From Streptomyces sp. LHD-70 (lineage in GTDB: Bacteria; Actinomycetota; Actinomycetes; Streptomycetales; Streptomycetaceae), in the NCBI RefSeq assembly GCF_031157275.1, contig NZ_JAVIFW010000016.1, positions 124,001 through 188,000 on the forward strand: 64,000 bases of DNA, in the 5' to 3' direction. Positions 1 through 8,188 of this stretch are shown here, piece after piece; the first letter of the stretch is position 1; every line of letters begins with the position of its first letter. A program made the translations under genes and the position numbers. A model generated the notes under the pieces. The model made no database searches, was not told the origin of the DNA, and worked only from the letters and a program-made list of their open reading frames with translations.

Positions 1-1220
1 TGGGCGCGCCAGGGGGTGGTGTCGGGCAGCGTGTCGCCAAAGAGGGCGGGGCCGAGGTCGTCGGTGCCGTGCAGCGCTCCGGCGGTGCGGGTGCGGGTCT
101 GGTGCAGGAACCGGGGCTCGTCGAAGGCGGACAACGCCTCGCGGACTTCGGGGTGTTGGGGGTGTTCGGCGTGCAGGGCGGCGGACAGCTGGACCTTGGG
201 GACGGCGATACCGGCTGTTTCCAGGGCGTCGAGAGCGGTGTGGGGATCTTCGAAGGAGGTGGCGAGATGACAGGTGTCGATGCAGATGCCGATGCGATCG
301 GGAGCGGCGCTTGGGGCCGCGTGGTCCCCAAGGCCATTGCTGCCGGGGCGAGTTGGCTGCGCCGCTTGGCGGGGGCGTGGCACGGAGGGCGACTGCGTGG
401 CCGCGGCGACTGCGGCGGAACGGCAGGCGGCCGGAGCGCTGGCGTCGGCGTCGGCGTCAGCGGGCGTGGTGGTGGCGCCGTCGGGCGTGGCACCCGGGAC
501 GGCGGGCGTGCCGCCCCTCGCGGCGGCGGGCGTACCGCTGCTCGCGGCGGCGGGCGTGGCGGTCGGGGCGGCGGGCGTGGTGGTCGCGGCGCGCCGGTGT
601 ATCTCCTCGCGTATGGCTGTGAGGGGGGCGATGGCGTCGGCGGTGGTTTCGACGATGCAGCCGGGCTCGGGTTCGAGGCCGATACGGATGGAGCGGCCGG
701 TGAGCTCCTCCAGGGCGTCGAGCCGTTCGGCGAGTGTGACGAGGGCGCCGCGTGCGGTGGCCGCGTCCTGCTCGGTGAACGGGGTGCGCCAGGCCAGCGG
801 CAGGGTGGAGATGCTGCCTTCCCTGACGTCGTCGGGCAGCAGTGCGGTGAGCAGCCGGGCCAGGTCGGTGGTGTGGGTGAGCCGTTCGGCGTCGGTCCAA
901 TCCGGCTTGTAGACCCGGTACTTGACCTCCTGGGCGCCGAATCCCTCATAGGGAAAGCCATTGAGGGTGACCACTTCGAGGCCACGCCGGTCGAGGTCGG
1001 CGCGCAGCTCACGCAGGGCGGCCGGGTCCGAGATCAGGGCGCGGGCTGCGTCGCGGGCCAGCCACAGGCCGATGCCGAGGCGGTCGCGGCCGAGTCTGCG
1101 GCGGACGGGCTCGCAGTAGTCGCGCAGCTGGGCGCGGACGCCGTCGAGGGTCTCGGCCGGGTGGACGTTGGTGCAGTAGGCGAGGTGGACGAGGGAGCCG
1201 TCGGGGTGCCGGAAGCGCAT
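1..1220 (-). CDS. eboE: EboE-like TIM-barrel metabolite traffic protein, 3' end cut by window
   Basis: The ATG at 1220 gives a protein opening MRFRHPDGSLVHLAYCTNVH, the 'YCTN-HP' start typical of EboE, a TIM-barrel protein of the xylose-isomerase/AP-endonuclease fold. The Ebo cluster is known for moving secondary-metabolite precursors (scytonemin, eustigmatophyte endosymbiont operon); the exact reaction is not known. Barrel motifs visible are GLEPEPG near residue 183 and GICIDTCH near residue 307. Between them lies about 95 residues of Ala/Thr/Pro-rich low-complexity sequence (residues ~209-304), which interrupts the barrel and should form a disordered loop. The gene starts 3 bases after the stop of the TatD-like gene, so it is in the same operon. 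The C-terminus lies outside the window. Confidence 0.85.
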   Translation of the reverse strand, partial: MRFRHPDGSLVHLAYCTNVHPAETLDGVRAQLRDYCEPVRRRLGRDRLGIGLWLARDAARALISDPAALRELRADLDRRGLEVVTLNGFPYEGFGAQEVKYRVYKPDWTDAERLTHTTDLARLLTALLPDDVREGSISTLPLAWRTPFTEQDAATARGALVTLAERLDALEELTGRSIRIGLEPEPGCIVETTADAIAPLTAIREEIHRRAATTTPAAPTATPAAASSGTPAAARGGTPAVPGATPDGATTTPADADADASAPAACRSAAVAAATQSPSVPRPRQAAQPTRPGSNGLGDHAAPSAAPDRIGICIDTCHLATSFEDPHTALDALETAGIAVPKVQLSAALHAEHPQHPEVREALSAFDEPRFLHQTRTRTAGALHGTDDLGPALFGDTLPDTTPWRA

Positions 1221-1223
1221 GGG

Positions 1224-2078
1224 TCACTCCCCTCCGCGCAGGATGGAGTTCCCTTCATGGGTCGCCCCGGTGTCCGTGCCGGGTGGGTCGAGGGTGAGGC
1301 GGCCGCTGAGTCCGTAGAAGGCGACGGGGTTCTGCCAGAGCACCTGGTCGACGTCGTCCTCGGTGAAGCCCGCCGCGAGCATGGCCTCGGCCACCTTGCG
1401 GGTCTTCAGCGGGTCGCTCCTGCCCCAGTCGGCGGCCGAGTTGACCAGGACCTTCTCGGGGCCGTAGGTCTGCAGCAACGCCACCATGCGGTCCTCGTCC
1501 ATCTTGGTGTCGGGGTAGACGGAGAACCCGAGCCAACAGCCCGCGTCCTTGGCCTCCTTGACGGTGGTCTCGTTGAGGTGGTCGAGGAGGACACGTTGCG
1601 GGTCGAGCGCGGACTCGGCGACGACGTCCAGGGTGCGGCGCAGGCCGGCGAGCTTGTCGCGGTGCGGGGTGTGCACGAGCGCGGGGAGTTCGTGGTCGGC
1701 GGCGAGCTGCAGCTGGGCGGCGAGGGCCTGGTCCTCGGCCGGGGTCATCGAGTCGTAGCCGATCTCGCCGACGGCTACCACCCCGTCCTTGACGAGATAG
1801 CGGGGCAGCTGGTCGAGGACCGGGGTGCAGCGGGGGTCGTTGGCTTCCTTCGGGTTGAGGGCGATCGTGCAGTGGTGGGCTATGCCGTACTGCGCGGCGC
1901 GGAAGGGCTCCCAGCCGAGGAGGGCGTCGAAGTAGTCGTAGAAGGAGGCCGGGGACGTGCGCGGCTGACCGAGCCAGAAGGCGGGCTCCACGACGGCGCG
2001 TACCCCCGCGGCATACATCGCTTCATAGTCGTCGGTGGTCCGGGAGGTCATGTGGATGTGCGGGTCGAAGATTCGCAT
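1224..2078 (-). CDS. eboB: TatD-family metal-dependent hydrolase of the Ebo cluster
   Basis: 284 residues, full length for the family. The N-terminus MRIFDPHIHMTSRTTDDYEA carries the H-x-H metal site; further metal/acid positions are GEIGYDS, the HTPH segment and LDHLNE, in the order expected for an amidohydrolase barrel. TatD proteins are usually nucleases or phosphoesterases; in Ebo clusters this member (EboB) is of unknown substrate. ATG at 2078 shares one base with the TGA of the upstream eboA gene, so translation is coupled. It ends ILRGGE 3 bases before the EboE start. The family call is firm; the substrate cannot be read from sequence. Confidence 0.88.
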   Translation of the reverse strand: MRIFDPHIHMTSRTTDDYEAMYAAGVRAVVEPAFWLGQPRTSPASFYDYFDALLGWEPFRAAQYGIAHHCTIALNPKEANDPRCTPVLDQLPRYLVKDGVVAVGEIGYDSMTPAEDQALAAQLQLAADHELPALVHTPHRDKLAGLRRTLDVVAESALDPQRVLLDHLNETTVKEAKDAGCWLGFSVYPDTKMDEDRMVALLQTYGPEKVLVNSAADWGRSDPLKTRKVAEAMLAAGFTEDDVDQVLWQNPVAFYGLSGRLTLDPPGTDTGATHEGNSILRGGE

Positions 2079-2926
2079 CAGGACTCCTTGCGGGACACGC
2101 GGGGTGCGCGGGACACGTCCTCGTCGGACTCGGCGGGCGCGGGCTCGGTCGGCGCTGCGGGCGCGGACGACGCGGCGGGCTCGGCGCACTCGGTCGGCGT
2201 GGCGGACTCGGACGACGCTGCGGGGCCGGTCGGCCCGGCGAGCTCCTTGCCCGCACCCGCACCCCCGCTCACGCCCTCGCCCTCGCCCTCCCCCTCGACC
2301 GGCGGCTGGGTGAGGCCGAGGACGCGGTGGAGATCGTCGGGGACGGGTCGGCCGGCGGCGGAGCGTTCGGCGGCATAGTCGCCGAGCATGCGGGCGAGTT
2401 CGGCGTCGCCTCGGGCTCGGACGCGCAGGCGGGCGACAGTTGCGACCGGTACGCCGATGAACAGGCACTTGAGGATCGCGTGTCGCCAGGCGTGGCGGTC
2501 GAGGTGCTCCCCGGCATACGGGCCGACTGCGGCGGCGACCAGACGGGGGTCGTTGGTCCGCAACGCGTCCTCGGTCAGTGGCAGGGCCTGCGGGCCTTGG
2601 ACGAGATGCGGCAACGAGAGGAGGACGGCGCGGCGTTCATCGGCGGTGCCCTGCTGGTAGAGGCGGGTCACGGTGGCCAGGTCGGACTGGGCGGCCTGGA
2701 GGAGCAGGAGTCGGGCGGCGTCGGCGTGGGCGGCACCGCAGCGGCGGCCGGCCTCGGCGAACCGCAACTCCCAGAGAGGTGGTGGCCCTTGGGGGTCGGC
2801 GGAGGCATCGGACGGCTTGCCGGTGGAGGACTTGGCGTGGGCCGTCGCCTGCTCCAGCGCCTTGTCGAACCAGGCGCGGGCCGGGTCGTCGAGGGCGGCA
2901 CGGAGTGCGGAGGAAGTGTCGGTCAC
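2078..2926 (-). CDS. eboA: EboA domain-containing protein
   Basis: 282 residues from a GTG start at 2926. The first ~205 residues match EboA in size and position: an all-helical protein with no known catalytic motif, recognisable segments being WELRFAEAGRRCG and RHAWRHAILKCLFIG. From about residue 212 onward there is a Gly/Glu then Ala/Ser/Pro/Thr-rich tail (EGEGEGEG, then SSAPAAPTEPAPAESDED), longer than the family needs and probably disordered. The start overlaps the stop of the upstream isomerase gene by 4 bases (GTGA) and the stop overlaps the TatD start by 1 base. Role in the pathway is inferred only from the cluster. Confidence 0.8.
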   Translation of the reverse strand: MTDTSSALRAALDDPARAWFDKALEQATAHAKSSTGKPSDASADPQGPPPLWELRFAEAGRRCGAAHADAARLLLLQAAQSDLATVTRLYQQGTADERRAVLLSLPHLVQGPQALPLTEDALRTNDPRLVAAAVGPYAGEHLDRHAWRHAILKCLFIGVPVATVARLRVRARGDAELARMLGDYAAERSAAGRPVPDDLHRVLGLTQPPVEGEGEGEGVSGGAGAGKELAGPTGPAASSESATPTECAEPAASSAPAAPTEPAPAESDEDVSRAPRVSRKES

Positions 2927-3957
2927 CGGGGGCCTCCCTGTCCCGGTACGAACGTGAGGGGCAAGGCGGTGTTCGTGGCTCTGGTCGAGGGCGAGGCGGT
3001 GTTCGTGGCGCTGGTCGGAGGCGCGGGCGTGGTGGCGGCGGTCGTCGTGGGCGTCTGTGTTGCAGCCGTGGTCGCGGGTGTGGTCGCCGGTGCGGTCGTG
3101 GCCCCGGCTTCGGGTTGCGCGGCTGCGGCCTGGCGCAGGAAGTGGAGGGATTCTTCAGCGAGTTGGGGGCCGGCGTGGGAGTGGCGGGGCAGTTCCACGA
3201 CGGTCAGGCCTTGGTAGCCGGTGGCGGCCAGGGCGTCGAGGACGGGCGGGAAGTCGATCTCGCCGGTACCGAAGGGGAGGTGTTCATGGACGCCGCGGCG
3301 CATGTCCTCGATCTGGACGTGCCGTAGCCACGGGCCGGCCGCGGTGACGCAGCCGGCGGGGGGCTCGGGCTCAAGGCACTGGCAGTGGCCGATGTCGAGG
3401 GTGAGGCCTAGCGCGGCCGGGTCACCGAGGTCGCGGCGCAGACGGTGGAAGTCGGCCAGGCGGGCGAGCAGATGGCCCGGTTCGGGTTCGACCGCGAGCG
3501 GAACTCCGGCCTCGGTGGCGGCGGTGACGACCGGTTCCATGGTCTCGGCCAGCCGCTTCCAGCCGGTCTCGGCGTCCGTGCCCGGCGGCAGGGTGCCACT
3601 GAAGCAGTGCACGGCATGGGCGCCCAGATCGGCGGCGACCTGGATGGCGCGCTGGAGCAGCTGCACGCGGGCGAAGCGGCCGTCCGGGTCGGGGTCGAGC
3701 AGGGAGGGGCCGTGTTTGCGGCGGGCGTCGAGTACGTAGCGGGCGCCCGTCTCGATGGTCACCGTGAGCCCCAGCTGGTCGAGGCGGCGCCCGACGTGAC
3801 GGGTGCGGTCGGCCAGGTTCGGCGCCAGGGGGTCCAGGTGCATGTGGTCGAGGGTCAGGCCGAGGCCGTCGTAGCCGAGGTCGGAGAGGAGGGCGAGGGC
3901 GTCGTCGAGACGGAGGTCGGTGAGGCCGTTGGTGCCGTAGCCGAAGCGGAGGGTCAT
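2923..3957 (-). CDS. Sugar phosphate isomerase/epimerase-like TIM barrel (Ebo operon)
   Basis: 344 residues from the ATG at 3957. Opens MTLRFGYGTNGLTDLRLDDA and carries the AP-endonuclease-2-type barrel with LDHMHLDPL, AVEPEPGHLL, GLTLDIGHCQ and LTVVELPRHSH, the last being the usual C-terminal metal-ligand region. It probably binds a divalent metal and acts on a sugar-like or inositol-like metabolite, fitting the inositol-phosphate-synthase-like gene at the head of the operon. Residues ~277-344 form a Thr/Ala-rich low-complexity tail. Its start is overlapped by a TGA belonging to a possible 51-codon ORF, and its stop overlaps the eboA GTG by 4 bases. Confidence 0.82.
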   Translation of the reverse strand: MTLRFGYGTNGLTDLRLDDALALLSDLGYDGLGLTLDHMHLDPLAPNLADRTRHVGRRLDQLGLTVTIETGARYVLDARRKHGPSLLDPDPDGRFARVQLLQRAIQVAADLGAHAVHCFSGTLPPGTDAETGWKRLAETMEPVVTAATEAGVPLAVEPEPGHLLARLADFHRLRRDLGDPAALGLTLDIGHCQCLEPEPPAGCVTAAGPWLRHVQIEDMRRGVHEHLPFGTGEIDFPPVLDALAATGYQGLTVVELPRHSHAGPQLAEESLHFLRQAAAAQPEAGATTAPATTPATTAATQTPTTTAATTPAPPTSATNTASPSTRATNTALPLTFVPGQGGPR

Positions 3958-4109
3958 GAGGGCACCGTCCTGCTGCCGGAGGGGAAGGGGGTGAAGCCGT
4001 CGCTGCACGCACACGGGCCGGACGGAAAGGCGGTCAAGCCGTCGACGCACGCACGTTGCCCGGAGGGCAGGTGAGGCGTCTCGGAGGGAGGGAACCTGCG
4101 GCGGCTCAC
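3954..4109 (-). CDS. Possible 51-residue coupled ORF between eboC and the isomerase gene
   Basis: In the 148 bases between the EboC stop and the isomerase start, one minus-strand frame is open from a GTG at 4109 that overlaps the EboC TGA (GTGA), and closes with a TGA overlapping the isomerase ATG (ATGA). It therefore tiles the gap with the same 4-base overlaps seen at other junctions of this operon. The peptide starts VSRRRFPPSETPHLPSGQ and contains a tandem repeat of a 42-base unit: 'PSG-Q-RACVDGLTAF' followed by 'PSG-P-CACSDGFTPF', with three Cys. I recognise no family. It could be a real coupled small protein or chance in high-GC DNA after a tandem duplication; the overlaps are the only positive evidence. 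Confidence 0.4.
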   Translation of the reverse strand: MSRRRFPPSETPHLPSGQRACVDGLTAFPSGPCACSDGFTPFPSGSRTVPS

Positions 4110-5506
4110 GTGGCGCTCACCCGCTTGCCCAGTCGGCGGGCGAGGGGGGCGAGGGCTGCCGTGGCGAGGGCCGTACCCAGGGAACCGGCGCGGGCGGCGA
4201 GGGCGGACTGGAGGGGAATCATGGCGCGGATGCCGCCGCCGACGGCACGTTGGGTGAGTTGCGGGGAGGGGTTGAGGGCGGCGTGCCACAGGGGGCGGGC
4301 GGCCGTGGCGACATACGCGGCGCCCAACAGGTGGTGCGGGGCGAGGCGGACGGTGGCCGGGCCGGGCAGACGGATCGCGGCGGGCCCGGGGAGCCGGACG
4401 GCATTGGGCCCGCCGGGTGATGCAACGACCCGTCCCAGCAGAGTGGTTGCGGCCAGGGCGGCGAGGGGTGTCAGGGCTGAGCCGCCCTGGGCCTCGCGGC
4501 GGGAGACGGTGGTGACCGCCAGGGTGTGGGCGGCGAGCACGGCCGAGGAGGGCAACGCGCGACGCACCGCGTCCGCCGTCACCCCCGCACGCGTGCCCGC
4601 ACCCCCGACCCCGACCCCGGCACCAGTCCTCGCCCCGGTACCCGCCCCCACCTCGGCCCCAACCCCCGAAGCTACGGCCGCCGAAGTCATGGCCCTCTCA
4701 GCCACGGCCCCCGAAGCCACGGCCCCCAGCAGGAGGTCCAGGCCCCGGGCCGTGGCCATGGCTGCCGGGCCGGCGGCGGTGTGCTTGAGCTTCAGGTCGT
4801 ACGCCCAGACCGAGCCGGCGAGGAGGCTCGCCACGGTCAGGGCGGGGCGGCCGGCGCGGGCGGCGAGGCCGAGGCCGGTAGCGGTGAGGACACCGGCGGC
4901 GGCGAGTGCGGCGCCGGGTGGGATCCGGCCGGAGGGCAGGGGGCGGTGGGGGCGGTCGACGGCGTCCTCGTCGTGGTCCGCCCAGTCGTTCAGGGCCATG
5001 CCGGCCTCGTACAGGCAGAGGGAGGAACCGATGGCGGCAAGGGTGTGGGCGTTGGGGCGGACGCCGATGGCGGCGGCACCGGCCAGGGCGTCCCCGGGGA
5101 CGGTGAACAGGGCGGAGATGCGCAGGAGTTCGGCCCAGTCACGGGCGCGACCGAGGCGTGGTCGCCGTGCGTCGGACGGCGAACCCCCATCCCGGGAGCG
5201 CCCGTTCGCGGCCGAAATCCCGTTCGCGGCCGAAGCCCCATTCGCGGCCGATACCCCGTTCGCCCCCGAAGCCCCGTCGGGCCCGGGAGCCGCGCCCGGG
5301 CCCGGCGCCCAGTCGACGCCCCGACCATCGGAACGAGAGCTCACCCCCGGCTCGTACACACCAGAAGCACCAGAAGCACCAGACGCGCCGGGCACGCCAG
5401 GCACGCCAGGCACGCCAGCCGCACCGGACACACCAGAACGCCCCCCGTCGCCGTTCAGGGACCGCCCCGCCGCACCGACCCCACCCCTACGTCCGCGCCG
5501 CCTCAC
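4106..5506 (-). CDS. eboC: UbiA-like prenyltransferase-family membrane protein EboC
   Basis: 466 residues from a GTG at 5506. The UbiA core begins near residue 118 (WAELLRISALFTVPGDALAG) and contains the first Asp-rich motif as NDWADHDEDAVDRPHRPLPS, with many hydrophobic segments, so it is an integral membrane protein that should bind a prenyl or similar diphosphate. The second Asp motif is weak (VWAYDLKLKHT), as in other EboC proteins, so prenyl transfer is not assured. The first ~115 residues are low complexity, collagen-like (VPGVPGVPGASGASG) then Asn-Gly repeats (SAANGASAANG); another Gly/Ala run lies at ~285-315. A shorter start just before the core is possible. GTGA overlap with the upstream gene. 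Confidence 0.82.
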   Translation of the reverse strand: MRRRGRRGGVGAAGRSLNGDGGRSGVSGAAGVPGVPGVPGASGASGASGVYEPGVSSRSDGRGVDWAPGPGAAPGPDGASGANGVSAANGASAANGISAANGRSRDGGSPSDARRPRLGRARDWAELLRISALFTVPGDALAGAAAIGVRPNAHTLAAIGSSLCLYEAGMALNDWADHDEDAVDRPHRPLPSGRIPPGAALAAAGVLTATGLGLAARAGRPALTVASLLAGSVWAYDLKLKHTAAGPAAMATARGLDLLLGAVASGAVAERAMTSAAVASGVGAEVGAGTGARTGAGVGVGGAGTRAGVTADAVRRALPSSAVLAAHTLAVTTVSRREAQGGSALTPLAALAATTLLGRVVASPGGPNAVRLPGPAAIRLPGPATVRLAPHHLLGAAYVATAARPLWHAALNPSPQLTQRAVGGGIRAMIPLQSALAARAGSLGTALATAALAPLARRLGKRVSAT

Positions 5507-6630
5507 TGCCCCTCCCCCAGTCGCTCCGCGAAGGTCAGCAGGTCGGCGTACTGCTCGCCGAGGGCGGAGGTGTGGCCGTCGGGGTCCTTGAAGTAGAAGC
5601 CCAACTCGGGGCGTGGGCCGGTGAGTCCGAGGTCGGCGGAGCGGGCGAGGAGGCGGGCGAGGTCAAGGACGAGGGGGGCGGCGAGGGCGGAGTCGCAGCC
5701 CTGCCAGATGGTCTGCAGGACCATGCGGGAGCCGAGGAAGCCGTCGAAGGCGATGTGGTCCCAGGCGGTCTTCCAGTCGCCGAGGGACGGTACGTCGTCG
5801 ATGTGCACCTCACCCTCGGGGGCGGTGCCGAGGACGTCGGCGAGGACGCGTTCCTTGCCCGCGTTCTTGGCGGCGGCCGCGGCCGGGTCGGCGAGGGCGG
5901 CGCCGTCGCCGCCGCCGAGGAGGTTCGTGCCGGACCAGGCGCGGACGTCGAGGGCGCGCTGCAGGAACATCGGCGCGAGTACGGCGCGGAGCAGGGTCTG
6001 GCCGGTCTTGCCGTCGCGTCCGGCGTAGGGCAAGACCGATGAAGCGGCCAAGGCGCCGAGCGCGGGGTGGTGCAGTCCGGTGGAGGGGGTGAAGTTGATG
6101 TAGGGGCAGCCGGAGCGGAGGGCGGCCGCGGCGTACAGGGAGCTGGCCGGGAGGCGCGGGTCGCCGTCGGCCGGGGCGGGTTCGGTGGAGGCGACGTTGA
6201 CCACGACGGTCCGGGCGAGGCCGCGGCGGCGGGTGAAGTCGCTGATGTCGGCGGCGAAGGCGGCGATCAGCTCGTCGTCCGACCGGCCGTCGCCACTCAC
6301 CGGCCCGCCCGACCTGATCTCGGTGTCGGCGGCGGCGAGTTCGGCGCGTACCGCCGACGGGAGTCCGTGCGGCAGGACTCCCCCGGCGGCGAGGTGCTCG
6401 GCGCGTTTGGGCAGCGGGCACTCCATCGTGTCGTGGCCGCCGAAGACGAGGGAGCCGAGGGGTGGCAGGCCGGAGTCGGCGAAGGGAGGTGTTTCGGTCA
6501 CCATGCCGGTCGCCGGGTGGAGTCCGGCGGCCACCGCCGCACTTCCCGCGACCGCCGTGGTGGCGACCGAGCCGCGGGCGCCGATCAACCAGACGCCGTA
6601 GGAGGGGACAGGAGTGGACGAAGGGGTCAC
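5503..6630 (-). CDS. Inositol-3-phosphate-synthase-like enzyme heading the Ebo operon
   Basis: 375 residues from the GTG at 6630, chosen because AAGGAGG (complement of 6638-6644) stands 7 bases upstream; longer in-frame starts add only Pro/Gly-rich sequence. N-terminal Rossmann motif GVWLIGARGSVATT binds NAD. The family signatures YINFTPSTG and GRDGKTGQTLLR, and GTNLLGGGDG, match the myo-inositol-1-phosphate synthase superfamily, which turns glucose 6-phosphate into inositol 3-phosphate by internal oxidation and reduction. It is divergent from housekeeping Ino1, so the product may be another cyclitol phosphate. First gene of the operon; its promoter should lie in 6631-6657. Confidence 0.82.
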   Translation of the reverse strand: MTPSSTPVPSYGVWLIGARGSVATTAVAGSAAVAAGLHPATGMVTETPPFADSGLPPLGSLVFGGHDTMECPLPKRAEHLAAGGVLPHGLPSAVRAELAAADTEIRSGGPVSGDGRSDDELIAAFAADISDFTRRRGLARTVVVNVASTEPAPADGDPRLPASSLYAAAALRSGCPYINFTPSTGLHHPALGALAASSVLPYAGRDGKTGQTLLRAVLAPMFLQRALDVRAWSGTNLLGGGDGAALADPAAAAAKNAGKERVLADVLGTAPEGEVHIDDVPSLGDWKTAWDHIAFDGFLGSRMVLQTIWQGCDSALAAPLVLDLARLLARSADLGLTGPRPELGFYFKDPDGHTSALGEQYADLLTFAERLGEGQ

Positions 6631-6657
6631 GGCACAGCCTCCTTGGATGGGTGGAGA

Positions 6658-6691
6658 CGGCGGGCGGAGGTCCGGCGTCCCCCGCCCGCCG
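6658..6691. terminator. Hairpin between the ThuA/DUF1080 gene and the Ebo operon
   Basis: A perfect 10-base inverted repeat, CGGCGGGCGG / CCGCCCGCCG, with a 14-base loop. It follows the stop of the ThuA/DUF1080 gene and precedes the first Ebo gene, so it fits a terminator that separates two minus-strand operons. There is no T-run, as is usual in Streptomyces. Confidence 0.5.
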
Positions 6692-6742
6692 CCGTTCAAC
6701 GGCCCGCGCCCGGGAGAGCGCGGACGTACAGAGCCGGAGCCG

Positions 6743-8158
6743 TCAGCCGCCGGACGGACCGGCGGATTCACCGGTCCTGTCGGCGGGTTCACCGGACGCC
6801 TCGGCGAGTTCCTTCACCCGGATGTCGCGGAACGCCACGCGGTCGCTGTCTCCGTGGTTCTGGATGCCGATGTGTCCCTGGGCCAGGCTCCGTGCCGGAT
6901 CGGTGTTGGTGTAGTCGTTGATCTTCACGCCGTTGAGCCAGATCTGCAGGTGCTCGCCCTCGACGCGGAGTTCGTAGGTGTTCCACTGCCCCGGCGGGTT
7001 GAGCGCCTTGTCGCGGGCCTCGATGTCGGCGGACTGGAAGCCGTACACCGATCCCGTGGTCTTCTCCGGTACGTCGGTGGCGTCGATCTGGATCTCGTAG
7101 CCGTTGTCCACCGCCGACCAGGGGTCGTCGGAGGGCGGGAAGCCGATGAAGATCCCGGAGTTGTCGTCCCCGGCCTCGCCGGCCATCTTCCAGTCCAGCT
7201 TCAGGGAGTACGAGCCGAACTCCTTGGCCTCGTACCAGAGCATGCCCATGCCGCCGACGGTGGTGAGCGTGCCGTCCTTCAGCTCGAAGGAGCCGGGTCC
7301 TGCCTGCTTCCAGCCGTCCACCGAGGAGCCGTCGAAGAGCTTGGTGTAGCCCTGCTCGGGCCGGCAGTCGGCGTTGACGGCACCGGTGGCGTAGCGGATG
7401 CCGCCCAACAGGTGCTGTTTGAAGGCGGGTTCGGCGTACGACTCCTTGGTGTGGCCGCCGCCGGTGTAGAAGGAGCGGCCGCCTTCGAACTCCTGGCACC
7501 AGGCGATGGGATGGTCGCCGTTCATGGTGCCGCCGGTGTACGAGGACTCGTCGAGGGAGGCCAGGACGCGGGCGCGTGTCCGCGGGTTGGAGCGGTAGTT
7601 GTACCACTCGTCGGTGCGGTCCCAGGTCGGGCCGAGGTGGGCGGTCGCCTCGTGGGCGTGGTCCTCCACGTCGACCTTCGCGGGCTGGATGTGCGGGTGG
7701 GACTGGAAGTAGGCGCCCGCGAGTTCGCCGTAGAAGGGCCAGTCGTACTCGGTGTCGGCGGCGGCGTGGACGCCCACGTAGCCGCCGCCGTCCTTGACGT
7801 ACTTCTCGAAGGCGGACTGCTGTTCCTCGTTGAGAACGTCGCCGGTGGTGGAGAGCCAGACGACGGCGTCGTACTTGGCGAGGTTGCCGGGTGTGAAGGC
7901 GCCGGCGTCCTCGGTGGCATCGACGGTGAAGCCGTGGGCGGCGCCGAGTTCCTTGACGGTGGCGATGCCTTCGGGGATGGAGTCGTGGCGGAAGCCGGCG
8001 GTCTTGGAGAAGACCAGGACCTGTTCACCGTCCTTGCCGGGTTTACCGGGCCGGTGGCCGGAGTCCGGGTCCGGCTTGGACGCCGCCGGTCCGGACACGC
8101 AGCCGATGAGCAGGGCCGCCGTCGCGGTCGCGGTGAGCAGTCGGGCTCGTGTGCGCAT
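6743..8158 (-). CDS. ThuA + DUF1080 (3-ketoglycoside hydrolase-like) lipoprotein
   Basis: 471 residues from the ATG at 8158, preceded by GGGAG at 8-base spacing. A signal peptide ends in the lipobox LLIGC, so the protein is tethered outside the membrane. Residues ~45-260 form a ThuA (class-I amidotransferase-like) domain (VFSKTAGFRHDSIPEG, VGVHAAADTEYDW, WCQEFEGGRSFYTGGGHT). Residues ~270-455 form a DUF1080 beta-sandwich (YTKLFDGSSVDGWK, WKMAGEAGDDNSGIF, GHIGIQNHGD), the family now known to include 3-keto-glucoside/3-keto-disaccharide hydrolases. It lies 30 bases downstream of the sugar dehydrogenase and is surely co-transcribed. Proposed role: extracellular cleavage of C3-oxidised glycosides. 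Confidence 0.85.
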   Translation of the reverse strand: MRTRARLLTATATAALLIGCVSGPAASKPDPDSGHRPGKPGKDGEQVLVFSKTAGFRHDSIPEGIATVKELGAAHGFTVDATEDAGAFTPGNLAKYDAVVWLSTTGDVLNEEQQSAFEKYVKDGGGYVGVHAAADTEYDWPFYGELAGAYFQSHPHIQPAKVDVEDHAHEATAHLGPTWDRTDEWYNYRSNPRTRARVLASLDESSYTGGTMNGDHPIAWCQEFEGGRSFYTGGGHTKESYAEPAFKQHLLGGIRYATGAVNADCRPEQGYTKLFDGSSVDGWKQAGPGSFELKDGTLTTVGGMGMLWYEAKEFGSYSLKLDWKMAGEAGDDNSGIFIGFPPSDDPWSAVDNGYEIQIDATDVPEKTTGSVYGFQSADIEARDKALNPPGQWNTYELRVEGEHLQIWLNGVKINDYTNTDPARSLAQGHIGIQNHGDSDRVAFRDIRVKELAEASGEPADRTGESAGPSGG

Positions 8159-8188
8159 TGCGGTCACTCCCTCTCTCTGCTCGATGGG

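Noticed and set aside
69..2378. Very long plus-strand open frame (769 codons) opposite the Ebo genes
   Set aside because: It is antisense to genes with clear family motifs and coupled starts, and its product is Gly/Val/Arg-rich without any recognisable domain; long antisense frames are normal at this G+C content.
4106..4289. Frameshift in the 3' part of eboC leading into the repeat-containing frame
   Set aside because: The annotated EboC end (LARRLGKRVSAT) is a plausible natural C-terminus and the other frame is better explained as a small coupled ORF; a frameshift cannot be excluded but nothing requires it.
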